Shown here: piece by piece, positions 34,390-43,213 of the stretch | How the letters are laid out: every line of letters begins with the position of its first letter | Position numbering within the stretch: the stretch's first letter is position 1 | Assembly: GCF_009377205.1 (NCBI RefSeq) | Contig: NZ_VJZE01000018.1 | Coordinates: forward strand, 1 to 46,303 | Length of the DNA stretch: 46,303 nucleotides | Reading direction: 5' to 3' | From: Streptomyces phyllanthi | Lineage (GTDB): Bacteria; Actinomycetota; Actinomycetes; Streptomycetales; Streptomycetaceae | Program-made: the position numbers and the translations under genes | Notes under the pieces: model-generated | What the model was told of the DNA's origin: nothing | Seen by the model: the letters and a program-made list of their open reading frames with translations, nothing else | Database searches by the model: none

Positions 34390-35655
34390 GTGAGACGTCG
34401 CTCCGCTGTCGTGTTGCTGGCTCTCTCCCTGCTCACCTCGTGCGGGCTCCTTCCCGGCACCGAGGGCGGGCGGCGGACCGTCACCGTGTGGCTGATGAAG
34501 GACAGCGCCTCCGACGCGTTCCTGAAACGGTTCACCGAGGAGTTCGAGCGGACCCACGAGGACCTCCGCCTCGACATCCGTGTCCAGGAGTGGACCGGGA
34601 TCGGCGACAAGGTGCGGCAGGCGCTCGACGAGGACGGCACGGACGGGCCCGACGTCATCGAGGTCGGCAACACCCAGGTCGCCCAGTACGTCGATGAAGG
34701 CGGACTGGTCGACCTGACCCTGGAGTCGATGCGGGACTGGGGGATGCAGGACTGGCTCCCCGGCCTCGCCGAACCCGGCCGGTACCTCGCCCACCAGTAC
34801 GGCATCCCCTGGTACGCGGCCAACCGCGTCGTGATCTACCGCAAGGACCTGTTCGCCCGGGCCGGCATCAGGAAGCCACCGAAGACACGGGAGCAGTGGC
34901 TCACCATCACCGAGCAGCTCGACTCCGGACAGCAGCAGGGCATCTACCTGGCCGGACAGGACTGGTACACGCTGGCCGGGTTCGTCTGGGACGAGGGCGG
35001 CGAGCTCGCGGAGGAGTCCGGCTCCGGATCCGGCCGCTGGCGGGGCGCGCTCGACTCGGCCGCCGCGCGGCGCGGCATGGACTTCTACCGGCGCCTCCAG
35101 GCGCTCGGTGACGGACCTGTGGGTGCCGACGAGGAGCATCCGCCCCAGGCCGGTGTGTTCGCCAAGGAGGACGTGGCGCAGATAGTGGCCGTGCCGGGGC
35201 TCGCCCAGGCCATCGTGAGCGAGAACCCCGACCTGAAGGACGACCTCGGGTACTTCCCCGTCCCCGGCAGGACGGCCGCCGAGCCCGGCGCCGTCTTCAC
35301 CGGCGGCTCCGACCTCGTCGTGCCCGAGAACACCGACAACCGCGCGGGAGCCGTCGCCGTCATCTCCGCCCTCGCCGGCGCCAAGTGGCAGACCCGGCTG
35401 GCCACGACGATGGACTACGTGCCCAACAAGACGACCCTCGCGGACGTGGTCGCGGACGAGGAGGGTGTCGCGGCCATGGCGGCGGGCGCGGCACAGGGCC
35501 GGGCGACACCCTCCTCCCCACGCTGGGCGGCCCTCGAGGCGAACAACCCGATCAAGGAGTACATGACCAGGGTCCTCACCGGCTCCGACCCGGAGGCCGA
35601 GGCCGAACGCGCCTCACGCCTGATCACGGAGGCACTGCGGGACGACCGCGGCTGA
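34390..35655 (+). CDS. Extracellular solute-binding lipoprotein of an ABC sugar transporter (family 1)
   Basis: A 421-aa lipoprotein with a signal peptide and lipobox LLTSC near residue 18. The fold is the maltose-type binding protein: TVTVWLMKDSASDAFLKRFTEEFERTH, DVIEVGNTQVAQYVDEGGLVDLT, YGIPWYAANRVVIYRKDLF and TGGSDLVVPENTDN. The GTG start at 34390 has AGGA at a suitable distance; no in-frame ATG fits. There are no permease or ATPase genes beside it, so it must work with components encoded elsewhere, as for many streptomycete oligosaccharide systems that share MsiK. The upstream DasR-like site suggests an amino-sugar or chito-oligosaccharide ligand, which is an inference. Confidence 0.9.
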   Translation: MRRRSAVVLLALSLLTSCGLLPGTEGGRRTVTVWLMKDSASDAFLKRFTEEFERTHEDLRLDIRVQEWTGIGDKVRQALDEDGTDGPDVIEVGNTQVAQYVDEGGLVDLTLESMRDWGMQDWLPGLAEPGRYLAHQYGIPWYAANRVVIYRKDLFARAGIRKPPKTREQWLTITEQLDSGQQQGIYLAGQDWYTLAGFVWDEGGELAEESGSGSGRWRGALDSAAARRGMDFYRRLQALGDGPVGADEEHPPQAGVFAKEDVAQIVAVPGLAQAIVSENPDLKDDLGYFPVPGRTAAEPGAVFTGGSDLVVPENTDNRAGAVAVISALAGAKWQTRLATTMDYVPNKTTLADVVADEEGVAAMAAGAAQGRATPSSPRWAALEANNPIKEYMTRVLTGSDPEAEAERASRLITEALRDDRG

Positions 35656-35660
35656 CCCGG

Positions 35661-35691
35661 GCGGTCCGCCGGACGGTTTCCGGCGGACCGC
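35661..35691. terminator. Bidirectional terminator hairpin between convergent genes
   Basis: A perfect 13-bp stem (GCGGTCCGCCGGA at 35661-35673 with 35679-35691) closes on a 5-nt loop. It sits between the lipoprotein stop and the egtD stop, so it can end transcription from both sides. Confidence 0.75.
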
Positions 35692-35712
35692 ACGAGGGCC
35701 GTATCCCCGCTC

Positions 35713-36675
35713 TCACCGAGCCATGCTCAGCGACAGCGCGAACCTCCCCTCCCGGTCGGTCCACCAATGCGTCAGGCCCAGCCCGGCGGCGGCCAGTTCG
35801 CCGCGCACACCGTCCTCACGGAACTTCGCCGAGACCTCGGTGCGCAGTTCCTCGCCGCCCGCGAAGTCGACGGCGAGGTCGAGCGCCGGGATCTTCACGG
35901 TCTGCGCCGTCCGCGCCCGCAGCCGCATCTCGATCCACTCGTGCTCCGTGTCCCACAGCGCCACGTGGTCGAAGGCGCCGGGGTCGAAGTCGGCGCCCAG
36001 CTCGCGGTTCATGACGGTCAGCACGTTCTTGTTGAACTCGGCCGTCACCCCGGCCGCGTCGTCGTACGCGGCGACGAGCACCGACTCGTCCTTGACCAGG
36101 TCCGTGCCCAGCAGCAGCGCGTCGCCGGGCGACAGCAGACTCCGTACGGAGGCCAGGAACCCCGCGCGTTCGACGGGCAGCAGATTGCCGATCGTGCCGC
36201 CCAGGAAGGCCACGAGCCGTGGTCCGGGCGTCCGGGGCAGGCTGAGCCCGCCGGTGAAGTCGGCGATCAGGGCGTGCACGTCGAGGCCCGGCCGCTCGGC
36301 GATCAGCGCCTCGCCCGCCTGCCGCAGCGCGCTCTCGCTGACGTCGACCGGCACGTAGGTGTGCAGCCCGGGCATGGCGTCGAGCAGGTGCCGGGTCTTG
36401 TCGGAGGAGCCCGAGCCCAGCTCGACCAGGGTGCGGGTGCCGGTCGCGGCGGCGATCTCGGGGGCGCGGTCGAGGAGGATCTCGCGTTCGGCGCGCGTCG
36501 GGTAGTACTCGGGCAGTTCGGTGATCTTCTCGAAGAGGTCGCTGCCATGGGCGTCGTAGAACCACTTCGGCGGGAGTGTTTTCGACGTGCGGGTCAGGCC
36601 GTGCAGGACGTCGGCGCGCAGGGCTGCGCCGGTGGCGTCCTCCGGCAGGGTGCGGGTCAGCTGGAACGGGCTCAC
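35713..36675 (-). CDS. egtD: L-histidine N-alpha-methyltransferase EgtD
   Basis: A 320-aa SAM-dependent enzyme that trimethylates histidine to hercynine, the first step of ergothioneine synthesis. Family segments include LPPKWFYDAHGSDLFEKIT, LPEYYPTRAEREIL, the SAM motif LVELGSGSSDKTRHLLDA, FLGGTIGNLLP and FNKNVLTVMNRELGADFD. The GTG start at 36675 overlaps the egtC stop by 4 nt. It is the last gene of the egtABCD operon and ends at a bidirectional hairpin. Confidence 0.97.
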   Translation of the reverse strand: MSPFQLTRTLPEDATGAALRADVLHGLTRTSKTLPPKWFYDAHGSDLFEKITELPEYYPTRAEREILLDRAPEIAAATGTRTLVELGSGSSDKTRHLLDAMPGLHTYVPVDVSESALRQAGEALIAERPGLDVHALIADFTGGLSLPRTPGPRLVAFLGGTIGNLLPVERAGFLASVRSLLSPGDALLLGTDLVKDESVLVAAYDDAAGVTAEFNKNVLTVMNRELGADFDPGAFDHVALWDTEHEWIEMRLRARTAQTVKIPALDLAVDFAGGEELRTEVSAKFREDGVRGELAAAGLGLTHWWTDREGRFALSLSMAR

Positions 36676-37490
36676 GCGATGGGCTCCTTGGGTGGTGCGG
36701 ATGCCTGGTCGTCGGGGGCCGAGGTGTCGGATACCTGGTCGTCGAGGTCCTTGAGCGGCGTCAGCAGCACGTCCGTGCGGCTGGCGGCGAGCAGCGTCCG
36801 GTCGGGCACCTCCCGCCAGTACGGATCGTCGTCGTACGGCTCGGACGCGACGACCGTGCGCCGGCCGGGCTCGGCCAGGTACCAGAGGGTGTCGCCCCAG
36901 GCCGTGGCCGTGATCGTCTCGCCGTTGGTGAGCAGCAGGTTGAGCCGAGAGCCGGGCGCGGCCCGGGCGACCTCCAGGACCGCGCCGGCGAGGGCCTCGC
37001 CTTCCTCGTCCCCCTCGCGCAGCCGGTTCAGCACAAGCGCCCAGACGAACGCGGAGTCGGAGCGGGCCTCCATCGACAGCAGGTCCACCGGCGGCACGGT
37101 CGGTACGAGGGGAGCCAGGGAATGCGGCCAGCCGGCGACGGCCCCGTTGTGGCTGAACAGCCAGCGCCCCGCGGCGAACGGCGCCGCGGCGGCCTCGCCG
37201 TCCGCCCCCGCCACGGTCGCGTCCCGAACCGCGGCGAGCAGCGCGGTGGTCCGTACGACCCGGGCCAGGTCCGCGAAGGACCCGTCGCCCCAGATCGGCC
37301 CCGCCCTGCGGTACCGCGCGGGCACGGGGTCGCCCTCGGCGTACCAGCCGACCCCGAAACCATCGGCGTTGACCGTGCCGTACCGCTGCCGGCGCGGCGC
37401 CCACGACTGCCGGAACAAGCTGTGCGGCGGGTCCGTGAGGAGCGTGCCGAGCCGCTCCTCGGGCCCCAGGAACGCCAGATGGCGGCACAT
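36672..37490 (-). CDS. egtC: Ergothioneine pathway amidohydrolase EgtC
   Basis: A 272-aa class II (N-terminal nucleophile) glutamine amidotransferase-like hydrolase that removes glutamate from the gamma-glutamyl-hercynyl-cysteine sulfoxide intermediate. It begins MCRHLAFLG, giving Cys2 as the nucleophile after Met removal. DGFGVGWY, RRAGPIWGDGSFADLAR and FSHNGAVAGW are family segments. The ATG overlaps the egtB stop by one nucleotide (TGATG) and its own stop overlaps the egtD start. Confidence 0.96.
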   Translation of the reverse strand: MCRHLAFLGPEERLGTLLTDPPHSLFRQSWAPRRQRYGTVNADGFGVGWYAEGDPVPARYRRAGPIWGDGSFADLARVVRTTALLAAVRDATVAGADGEAAAAPFAAGRWLFSHNGAVAGWPHSLAPLVPTVPPVDLLSMEARSDSAFVWALVLNRLREGDEEGEALAGAVLEVARAAPGSRLNLLLTNGETITATAWGDTLWYLAEPGRRTVVASEPYDDDPYWREVPDRTLLAASRTDVLLTPLKDLDDQVSDTSAPDDQASAPPKEPIA

Positions 37491-38827
37491 CAGCCGAGCT
37501 CCGGGGAGGCGTCCCGCGCCGTGCGGAACCCGGAGAAGATCTGCCGCCGGATCGGGTAGTCCCAGTTGCGGAACGTTCCCCGGCACGCCACCGGGTCCAC
37601 CGCGAACGAACCGCCACGCAGCACCTTGTACTCCGGGCCGAAGAACACCTCCGAGTACTCCTTGTACGGGAACGCCGTGAACCCCGGATACGGCAGGAAG
37701 TCGCTCGCCGTCCACTCCCACACGTCACCGATCAACTGCCGTACGCCGAGCGGTGACTCGCCGGCCGGGTAGCTGCCCGCCGGTGCCGGGCGCAGATGGC
37801 GCTGGCCGAGGTTGGCGTGCTCGGGCGTGGGATCGGCGTCGCCCCACGGGTAGCGCGTCGAGCCGTCGGTGGCCGGGTCGTGGCGGGCCGCCTTCTCCCA
37901 CTCGGCCTCGGTGGGCAGCCGGCGCCCCGCCCAGCGCGCGTACGCGTCGGCCTCGTACCAGCTCACGTGCAACACGGGCTCGTCCGGCGGTACGACCTCG
38001 GTGACGCCGAAGCGGCGGCGCAGCCACTGCCCGCCGTCCCGCCGCCAGAACAGGGGCGCCGAGATGCCGTGCTGCCGGATGTGCGCCCAGCCGTCCGGGG
38101 CCCACCAGCGCTCGTCGTCGTAGCCGCCGTCCTCGATGAACGCCTGGTAGGCGCCGTTCGTCACCGGTGTGGTGTCGATGTGGAAGGGCGGGACGAACCG
38201 CCGGTGCGCGGGCCGCTCGTTGTCCAGCGACCACGGCTCGGCCGATGTGCCCATGGTGAACGGGCCTCCGGGCACGAGGACTTCGGCGGGCCCCGTGAAC
38301 AGCGGCATGGGCTCGGGGTCGGGGGCCGTCAGGGCGGCCGCGCCCCTGCGGAGCTGATGGGTGATCAGCATCGTCTCGTCGTGCTGCTGTTCGTGCTGGG
38401 CGATCATCCCGAAGGCGAAGCCCGCCTCGGTGAGCCGGGTGCCGTGGAACGCGGTCCCCTCCAGCACGTCCAGCGCCCGCCCGCGCACCTCGGCCGCGTA
38501 CCGGCGGGCCTCCGCGGGCGGCAGCAGCGGCAGCGAGGGCCGCTCGGCACGCGGATGCTCGAACGCGTCGTACAGGCCGTCGATCTCGGGCCGCATCGGC
38601 TCACGCCCGGCGACGTTCCGCAGCAGCCACAGCTCCTCCTGGTTGCCGATGTGGGCGAGGTCCCACACCAGCGGGGACATGAGCGGCGAGTGCTGGGCGG
38701 TCAGTTCCGGGTCCTCGACGCAGGAGGTGAGCAGCGCGGTGCGGGCGCGGGCCGTGGTCAGCGCCTCCAGCGCGCGCGTGCGCAGTATCTCCGGATCGGT
38801 CGGGGCGGTGGTCTCGGGGCCGGTCAT
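37490..38827 (-). CDS. egtB: Hercynine oxygenase (sulfoxide synthase) EgtB
   Basis: A 445-aa non-heme iron enzyme that joins hercynine and gamma-glutamylcysteine with O2. The N-terminal DinB-like domain supplies iron-binding histidines in WDLAHIGNQEELW and AQHEQQHDETML. The C-terminal formylglycine-generating-enzyme-like domain shows FTMGTSAEPWSLDNERPAH, RLPTEAEWEKAARHD, GDVWEWTASDF and LRGGSFAV. The start overlaps the egtA stop by 4 nt (ATGA) and its stop touches egtC. The dependence on gamma-glutamylcysteine matches the EgtA gene upstream. Confidence 0.97.
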   Translation of the reverse strand: MTGPETTAPTDPEILRTRALEALTTARARTALLTSCVEDPELTAQHSPLMSPLVWDLAHIGNQEELWLLRNVAGREPMRPEIDGLYDAFEHPRAERPSLPLLPPAEARRYAAEVRGRALDVLEGTAFHGTRLTEAGFAFGMIAQHEQQHDETMLITHQLRRGAAALTAPDPEPMPLFTGPAEVLVPGGPFTMGTSAEPWSLDNERPAHRRFVPPFHIDTTPVTNGAYQAFIEDGGYDDERWWAPDGWAHIRQHGISAPLFWRRDGGQWLRRRFGVTEVVPPDEPVLHVSWYEADAYARWAGRRLPTEAEWEKAARHDPATDGSTRYPWGDADPTPEHANLGQRHLRPAPAGSYPAGESPLGVRQLIGDVWEWTASDFLPYPGFTAFPYKEYSEVFFGPEYKVLRGGSFAVDPVACRGTFRNWDYPIRRQIFSGFRTARDASPELG

Positions 38828-40098
38828 GTGCGGATGTCCTTCCCGTGGAGCAGGTCGAGCAGATCGTCGGCGGGACAGCGGCCCCGGGCCACATAGCGGT
38901 CGGTGAACTCGGCGACGGCCTTCAGCACGTCGGTGCCTGCACCGAGCCGGGGCAGCGCCTCGGCCGCCGCCTCGAAGCAGACGGCCGCTGCCTCGCGCAG
39001 TTCGGGGTCGGCCAGCCCCGACCGGGCGGCCGCGATCCACAGCGGATTGCACGGCGCGGGCAGCGAACCGGCCCGCTCCACCAGAGGCTTCACGGTCCGG
39101 TAGGCGACCTCCGCCGCTTCCGGGTCCTCGAACAGCGCCGCCGTCACGGCGAGCGGCACGATCCATCCGTCCTCGCCGGGCTGGGCGTCGATCATGCGCA
39201 GTTCGAGGTGGCCGCGGGGCCGCACGGGCGGGAAGAGGGTGGTCAGGTGGTAGCCGAGATCGGCGCTGGTGGGCGGGTCCGCCGAGCGGGTCCAGGCCCG
39301 GAAGCTCATGCCCTCCGGAACGCCCCAGGGGCCCTCGTCGGCCCGTACGCACATCACCGGCGCGTCCAGGACGTGTCGCGCCCAGACGGCCCGGGGGTCG
39401 CCGTCCATCACGGGAGCGCTGGTCCGCCCGGGGTCCATCGCCGCCCACAGGGACTGCCGCGTGGAGCGCCAGCCGGTGGCGCGGCCACGGACGACCGGCG
39501 AGTGCGCGAACGCGGCCACCAGCACCGCGCCCAGCTGGTGCGCCAGCCACCAGCGCCGCCCGAACCCCAGCGGGCCCGGCTCCTCGTACCCGGCGTCCAG
39601 ACACACCTGGACGGACGCGGAGGAGCACATCATGGCCCGGCCCTCGGGCCCGGCGCGGTCGAGACACCGCTCCATCGCTTCGTAGCGGGGCTCATGGAGA
39701 TAGCGGCGGGGAGGGTGCCAGGGATCGTGGCCGAAGCCGCTGAGGACGAGACCCGCCTCGCGCAGTACGGCGCGAACGGCGTCCAGATCGGCGGAGACGG
39801 ACCCGATGACTTCCATCAGCGAGGCGGCGGGAGCCGAGCTGAGCTCCAGCTGGCCGCCGGGTTCGATGGTGAGCGCCGAGGAGAGGGGCAGGGTCCGCAG
39901 TGCGGCGTAGGCCGCTTCGAGATGTTCGGGTGATGCCGGGAGTCGCGGGTCGCGCAGGTCGTGGACGAGCCATTCCAGTTCGACACCGAGGGTGCGGGGC
40001 GGTCCGGTCTTGAAACAGATACCGCGGACCAGCGCCTCCACCTCGGCCTCGGTGACTACGGAGCCCTGCTCCGTACAGTCACTCACCGAATCTGACAT
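38824..40098 (-). CDS. egtA: Glutamate-cysteine ligase EgtA
   Basis: A 424-aa ATP-dependent ligase of the GCS2 family making gamma-glutamylcysteine for EgtB. Segments supporting this are LGVELEWLVHDLRDP, LTIEPGGQLELSS, MMCSSASVQVCLDAG, WRSTRQSLWAAMDPGRT and LELRMIDAQPGEDGW. It begins at ATG 40098 with GGAGG upstream on the minus strand and is the first gene of egtABCD. No egtE (the C-S lyase) is visible in this window; it may be elsewhere, as is common outside mycobacteria. Confidence 0.96.
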   Translation of the reverse strand: MSDSVSDCTEQGSVVTEAEVEALVRGICFKTGPPRTLGVELEWLVHDLRDPRLPASPEHLEAAYAALRTLPLSSALTIEPGGQLELSSAPAASLMEVIGSVSADLDAVRAVLREAGLVLSGFGHDPWHPPRRYLHEPRYEAMERCLDRAGPEGRAMMCSSASVQVCLDAGYEEPGPLGFGRRWWLAHQLGAVLVAAFAHSPVVRGRATGWRSTRQSLWAAMDPGRTSAPVMDGDPRAVWARHVLDAPVMCVRADEGPWGVPEGMSFRAWTRSADPPTSADLGYHLTTLFPPVRPRGHLELRMIDAQPGEDGWIVPLAVTAALFEDPEAAEVAYRTVKPLVERAGSLPAPCNPLWIAAARSGLADPELREAAAVCFEAAAEALPRLGAGTDVLKAVAEFTDRYVARGRCPADDLLDLLHGKDIRT

Positions 40099-40398
40099 GT
40101 AGGGATCCTCCTGAGATTCCACCATGCCGCCGGCCCGGCGTCGGTTTTGAGCCGGACCGGCAACGCTCGTCCCACCCAAAACCCTCGCGCCGGTTCGCAC
40201 AAGGGCGCACTTGATGTCGTCCGGCGTCGAAAACCTCTGTTTCCGTGGTCGGGGGCCTGTGTCAGCAGGGCCTTCGCAGGCCGTTGTGGAGCGGGAAATT
40301 CCATTGCGGCGTAGGACCAGCATCACCCACGATGCGTGCATGAGCACGACGGGGGAGACAAACCGGGGCGCGTTCATGGCGTGCACGGGGGTGGCGCC
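40099..40398. other. Divergent promoter region between egtA and the PARG-like gene
   Basis: Three hundred bases with lower third-position bias and no convincing gene. A 20-codon frame at 40340-40402 ends in TGA overlapping the next start codon (ATGA) and could be a leader peptide, but the PARG-like gene has its own GGGGGTGG. No terminator is seen. The region should hold the egt promoter. Confidence 0.4.
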
Positions 40399-41289
40399 AT
40401 GAGCGCGCGCCTGCGCGAAATCGCGCGGGAGACCGAGGAGATCGTCGCCAGGGGCGCCTACCGCGCGGCCGACGGGCGCGAGGTGTCCATCGCCGGCGCG
40501 GTCGCCGCGGCACGGGCCGGGACGCGGATGTACGGGCCGGATCCGGTGGCGACAGCGCCGACCGGGCCTGTCGACACCGGATCCGTCGACACGGTGTCCG
40601 TCGACACGGTGTCCGTCGACACGGTGTTCGAGGTGACCGGGGAGAGCAGCCTGGAGGCCGCGCGACGGCTGGTGCGGGAGGGTGACCCCCGGGCCGACAG
40701 CCAAGTCGCCGTCCTGAACTTCGCCTCGGCGCGAAATCCGGGCGGCGGCTTCCTGAACGGCGCGCAGGCCCAGGAGGAGGCCCTCTGCCGGGCCTCCGCG
40801 CTGTACGCGTGCGTCCGCGAGGTCCGCGCCTTCTACGACCACCACCGGGCCCACCGCGACCCGCTCTACACGGACCGCGTCATCCACGCACCGGCCGTAC
40901 CCGTCTTCCGCGACGACCGCGGCCGGCTCCTCGACGAGCCGTACACCGCCGGATTCCTGACCTCCGCCGCGCCGAACGCCTCAGTCGTCCTGCGTACGGC
41001 ACCGGAGCGCGCCCGTGAACTGCCGCGGGCCATCGCCGTGCGCGCCGAGCGGGTGCTGGAGACGGCCGCGGCCTGCGGGTACCGGCGGCTGGTGCTGGGC
41101 GCGTGGGGATGCGGGGTGTTCGGCAACGACCCGGAGCAGGTGGCGGGCGCGTTCCGGAAACTGCTGGTCGGGGGTCGTTTCGAGGGGTACTTCGCGCACG
41201 TGGTGTTCGGGGTGCTCGACCGGACGGCCGGTTCGGTCGTCCTGAGCGCCTTCGAACGGGCGTTCCCTGAGGGGCTGCGCCGGCCTTAG
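40399..41289 (+). CDS. Bacterial PARG-like macrodomain protein (TIGR02452/DUF2263 type)
   Basis: A 296-aa protein of the microbial poly(ADP-ribose) glycohydrolase group. The catalytic signature GGG-X6-8-QEE is present as NPGGGFLNGAQAQEEALCRAS, with the two Glu expected to act in hydrolysis, and LNFASARNPG and LGAWGCGVFGNDP complete the macrodomain core. These enzymes remove ADP-ribose from proteins or nucleic acids. An unusual stretch of three SVDTV units interrupts the region after RMYGPDPVAT (residues about 62-76). ATG 40399 is preceded by GGGGGTGG. It is divergent from egtA and convergent with the PemK-like gene, without an evident functional partner. Confidence 0.88.
   Translation: MSARLREIARETEEIVARGAYRAADGREVSIAGAVAAARAGTRMYGPDPVATAPTGPVDTGSVDTVSVDTVSVDTVFEVTGESSLEAARRLVREGDPRADSQVAVLNFASARNPGGGFLNGAQAQEEALCRASALYACVREVRAFYDHHRAHRDPLYTDRVIHAPAVPVFRDDRGRLLDEPYTAGFLTSAAPNASVVLRTAPERARELPRAIAVRAERVLETAAACGYRRLVLGAWGCGVFGNDPEQVAGAFRKLLVGGRFEGYFAHVVFGVLDRTAGSVVLSAFERAFPEGLRRP
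40582..40626 (+). repeat. Three tandem 15-bp units inside the PARG-like gene
   Basis: TCCGTCGACACGGTG is repeated exactly three times (40582-40596, 40597-40611, 40612-40626), with a degenerate fourth unit before it. The repeats are in frame and encode SVDTV repeats, so copy number changes would not break the gene. Confidence 0.9.
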
Positions 41290-41293
41290 CCGG

Positions 41294-41749
41294 TCACCGC
41301 CAGCCGTAGCGCTCCCGCAACCGGTGCACCACCGAGTTGAACCGCATCCGGTCCAGCGCGCACGCCTCCCGCCGCATCCCCGCCTCGTGCAGCCGCAGCA
41401 CCCGGTCCACATCCACCCACGAGGCGCGCCCGGACCGGTCCCAGGGCCCGCTCCCGATCGGCACCCACTCGCGGTCGCCGTCGTGCTGCTTGCTGGACAG
41501 CTGCACGGCGAGGAACGTCCCGTCGGCCTCACGGGCCACCACGAGCACGGGCCGGTCCTTGCCGCGCCCGTCGTTCTCCTCGAACGGCACCCAGGTCCAC
41601 ACGATCTCCCCGGGGTCGGGGTCACCGTCGTACGCGGGCGAGTACTCGGTCCGCACCCGGCCCACCTCGCGCGGGTCGGCCTCGGTGGTGGCGTAGGGGC
41701 CGTGGCGGCCGGGGACGTCTTCAGCGGCGAACGCAGTCACGCGGGCCAC
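41294..41749 (-). CDS. PemK/MazF-like toxin-domain protein
   Basis: A 151-aa protein with a PemK/MazF-type core: PGEIVWTWVPFEENDGRGKDRPVLVVAR, then FLAVQLSSKQHDG, and DRVLRLHEAGMRREACALD. MazF-like proteins are usually sequence-specific endoribonucleases. The start at GTG 41749 has a clear GGAGG six bases upstream. No antitoxin gene adjoins it, and the longer, streptomycete-type form may be a housekeeping relative rather than an active toxin. It is convergent with the PARG-like gene, with a gap of only 4 nt. Confidence 0.75.
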   Translation of the reverse strand: MARVTAFAAEDVPGRHGPYATTEADPREVGRVRTEYSPAYDGDPDPGEIVWTWVPFEENDGRGKDRPVLVVAREADGTFLAVQLSSKQHDGDREWVPIGSGPWDRSGRASWVDVDRVLRLHEAGMRREACALDRMRFNSVVHRLRERYGWR

Positions 41750-41794
41750 GTTAGACCTCCGACCGACTCCCGCGGGCACCAGGCCCCCGTCACC

Positions 41795-43213
41795 TCACCC
41801 CTCGTCCGTCTCCAGCACCACCTTCTCCACGCGCGGCGGCACATGGCCGTTGACCGCCGCCGGTCCGCCCGGCGCCGCCGCCCCGTTCTGGTTCATCGAG
41901 GCGAGCAGCTGCCGGGCCAGCCCCAGCCCCGTACCGCCCATGGTGAGCGCCTTGGCGAACATGTCCGCCATACCGTCGGCGCCGTTCAGCAGCACCATGT
42001 TGTCGACGTTGCCGAAGGCGCCCGCGCCCGCCTGCACGATCTCCGGCCACTTCTCGGCCAGCTGCTGGGCGATCACGGCTTCCTGGTTCTCGGCCAGGGC
42101 GGCGGCCCGCGCCTTGATGCCCTCGGCCTCGGCGAGCCCCCTGGCGCGCGTGGCCTCGGCGACGGCCAGACCCTTGGCCTGCCGCGCCGCGGCCTCCGCC
42201 TCACCCGTGGCCCGGGTCGCGGTCGCCTCCGCGGCCGCCGCCAGCTCGGTCTCCTTGGCCTTGGCCTGCGCCGCGGAGATACGCGCGTCACGGTCGGCCT
42301 CGGCCAGGGTGCGCTTCTCGTAGGCCGTCGCGTCCGCCGGCTTGCGGACGTCCGCCTGGAGCTGCTGCTCGCGACGGCTCGCCTCCAGCTCCGCGACCCG
42401 GGTCTCCTGGACGACGACCTCCTGCCGGGCGGCGGCCTCGGCGAGCGGGCCGGCCTGCTTGGCCTCCGCGGAGGCCTTGTCCCGCTCGGCCTGGTAGCCG
42501 GCCTGGAGGATCTCGCTGTCCCGGGTGGCCTCCGCCATCCGCGCCGCGGCCTGCTGCTCGGCCTCGGTGGCCAGCCGGTTGGCCTCGGCCTGCGCGATGC
42601 GAGCGTCCCGCTGGACGGCCGCCGCGTGCGGCATGGCCAGGTTCTTGATGTAGCCCGTCGGGTCCTCGATCTCGTGGATCTGCAGCGAGTCGACGATCAG
42701 GCCCAGCTTCTCCATCTCCGTACCGCACGCGATACGGGTCTGGCCGGTCAGCTTCTCGCGGTCGCGGATCATGTCCTCGACCGTCAACCCGCCCACGATG
42801 GACCGGAGATGACCGGCGAACACGTTGTGCACCCGTTCCGACACCCGCTTCTGCTGGTCGAGGAACCGGCGGGCGGCGTTGGCGATGGACACGAAGTCGT
42901 CGCCCACCTTGAAGATGACCACGCCCCGGATCTTGAGCGGAATGCCCTGGTGGGTCACGCAGTCCACGGACAACTCGGTCTGGTTGAGGTCGAGCGACAG
43001 CTTGCGCACCGCCTGCATGCCGGGCGCCACCAGCGTGCCGCGCCCGGTGACGATACGGAAGTTCATGCCCTCCTGCAGGCCTTCCGTCTTGTGCTTGGAG
43101 CCGGAGATGATCAGCGCTTCGTTGGGCTCAGCGACGCGCCACATCAGTTTGAACAGTCCGATCAGAACCAGCACGGCGGCAACGCCCGCCCCGGCAATGA
43201 CACCGACGAACAT
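41795..43213 (-). CDS. Flotillin/SPFH-domain protein
   Basis: A 472-aa flotillin-like scaffold. One N-terminal membrane helix (GVIAGAGVAAVLVLIGLFKL) is followed by an SPFH domain (about residues 25-210; VAEPNEALIISG, VDCVTHQGIPLKIRGVVIFKVG, GGLTVEDMIRDREKL). A long Ala/Glu-rich coiled coil with EA-repeats follows (about 210-390) and a Gly-rich tail. ATG 43213 is preferred because GGGGGA is well spaced from it; GTG 43219 adds two residues. Flotillins organise membrane microdomains and usually pair with NfeD proteins; a small NfeD-like gene lies upstream on the same strand. Confidence 0.93.
   Translation of the reverse strand: MFVGVIAGAGVAAVLVLIGLFKLMWRVAEPNEALIISGSKHKTEGLQEGMNFRIVTGRGTLVAPGMQAVRKLSLDLNQTELSVDCVTHQGIPLKIRGVVIFKVGDDFVSIANAARRFLDQQKRVSERVHNVFAGHLRSIVGGLTVEDMIRDREKLTGQTRIACGTEMEKLGLIVDSLQIHEIEDPTGYIKNLAMPHAAAVQRDARIAQAEANRLATEAEQQAAARMAEATRDSEILQAGYQAERDKASAEAKQAGPLAEAAARQEVVVQETRVAELEASRREQQLQADVRKPADATAYEKRTLAEADRDARISAAQAKAKETELAAAAEATATRATGEAEAAARQAKGLAVAEATRARGLAEAEGIKARAAALAENQEAVIAQQLAEKWPEIVQAGAGAFGNVDNMVLLNGADGMADMFAKALTMGGTGLGLARQLLASMNQNGAAAPGGPAAVNGHVPPRVEKVVLETDEG

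Noticed and set aside
40340..40402. A 20-codon frame overlapping the PARG-like start, considered as a leader peptide or RiPP precursor
   Set aside because: No modification enzyme genes are nearby, there is no convincing core or leader motif, and the main gene has its own ribosome site.
40211..40402. A 63-codon frame in the egtA/PARG gap
   Set aside because: Third codon positions lack the G/C bias of real genes here and no ribosome site is seen.
41276..41292. Short CCGGC/GCCGG hairpin between the PARG-like and PemK-like genes
   Set aside because: Only 5 bp of stem and no T tail; too weak to call a terminator.
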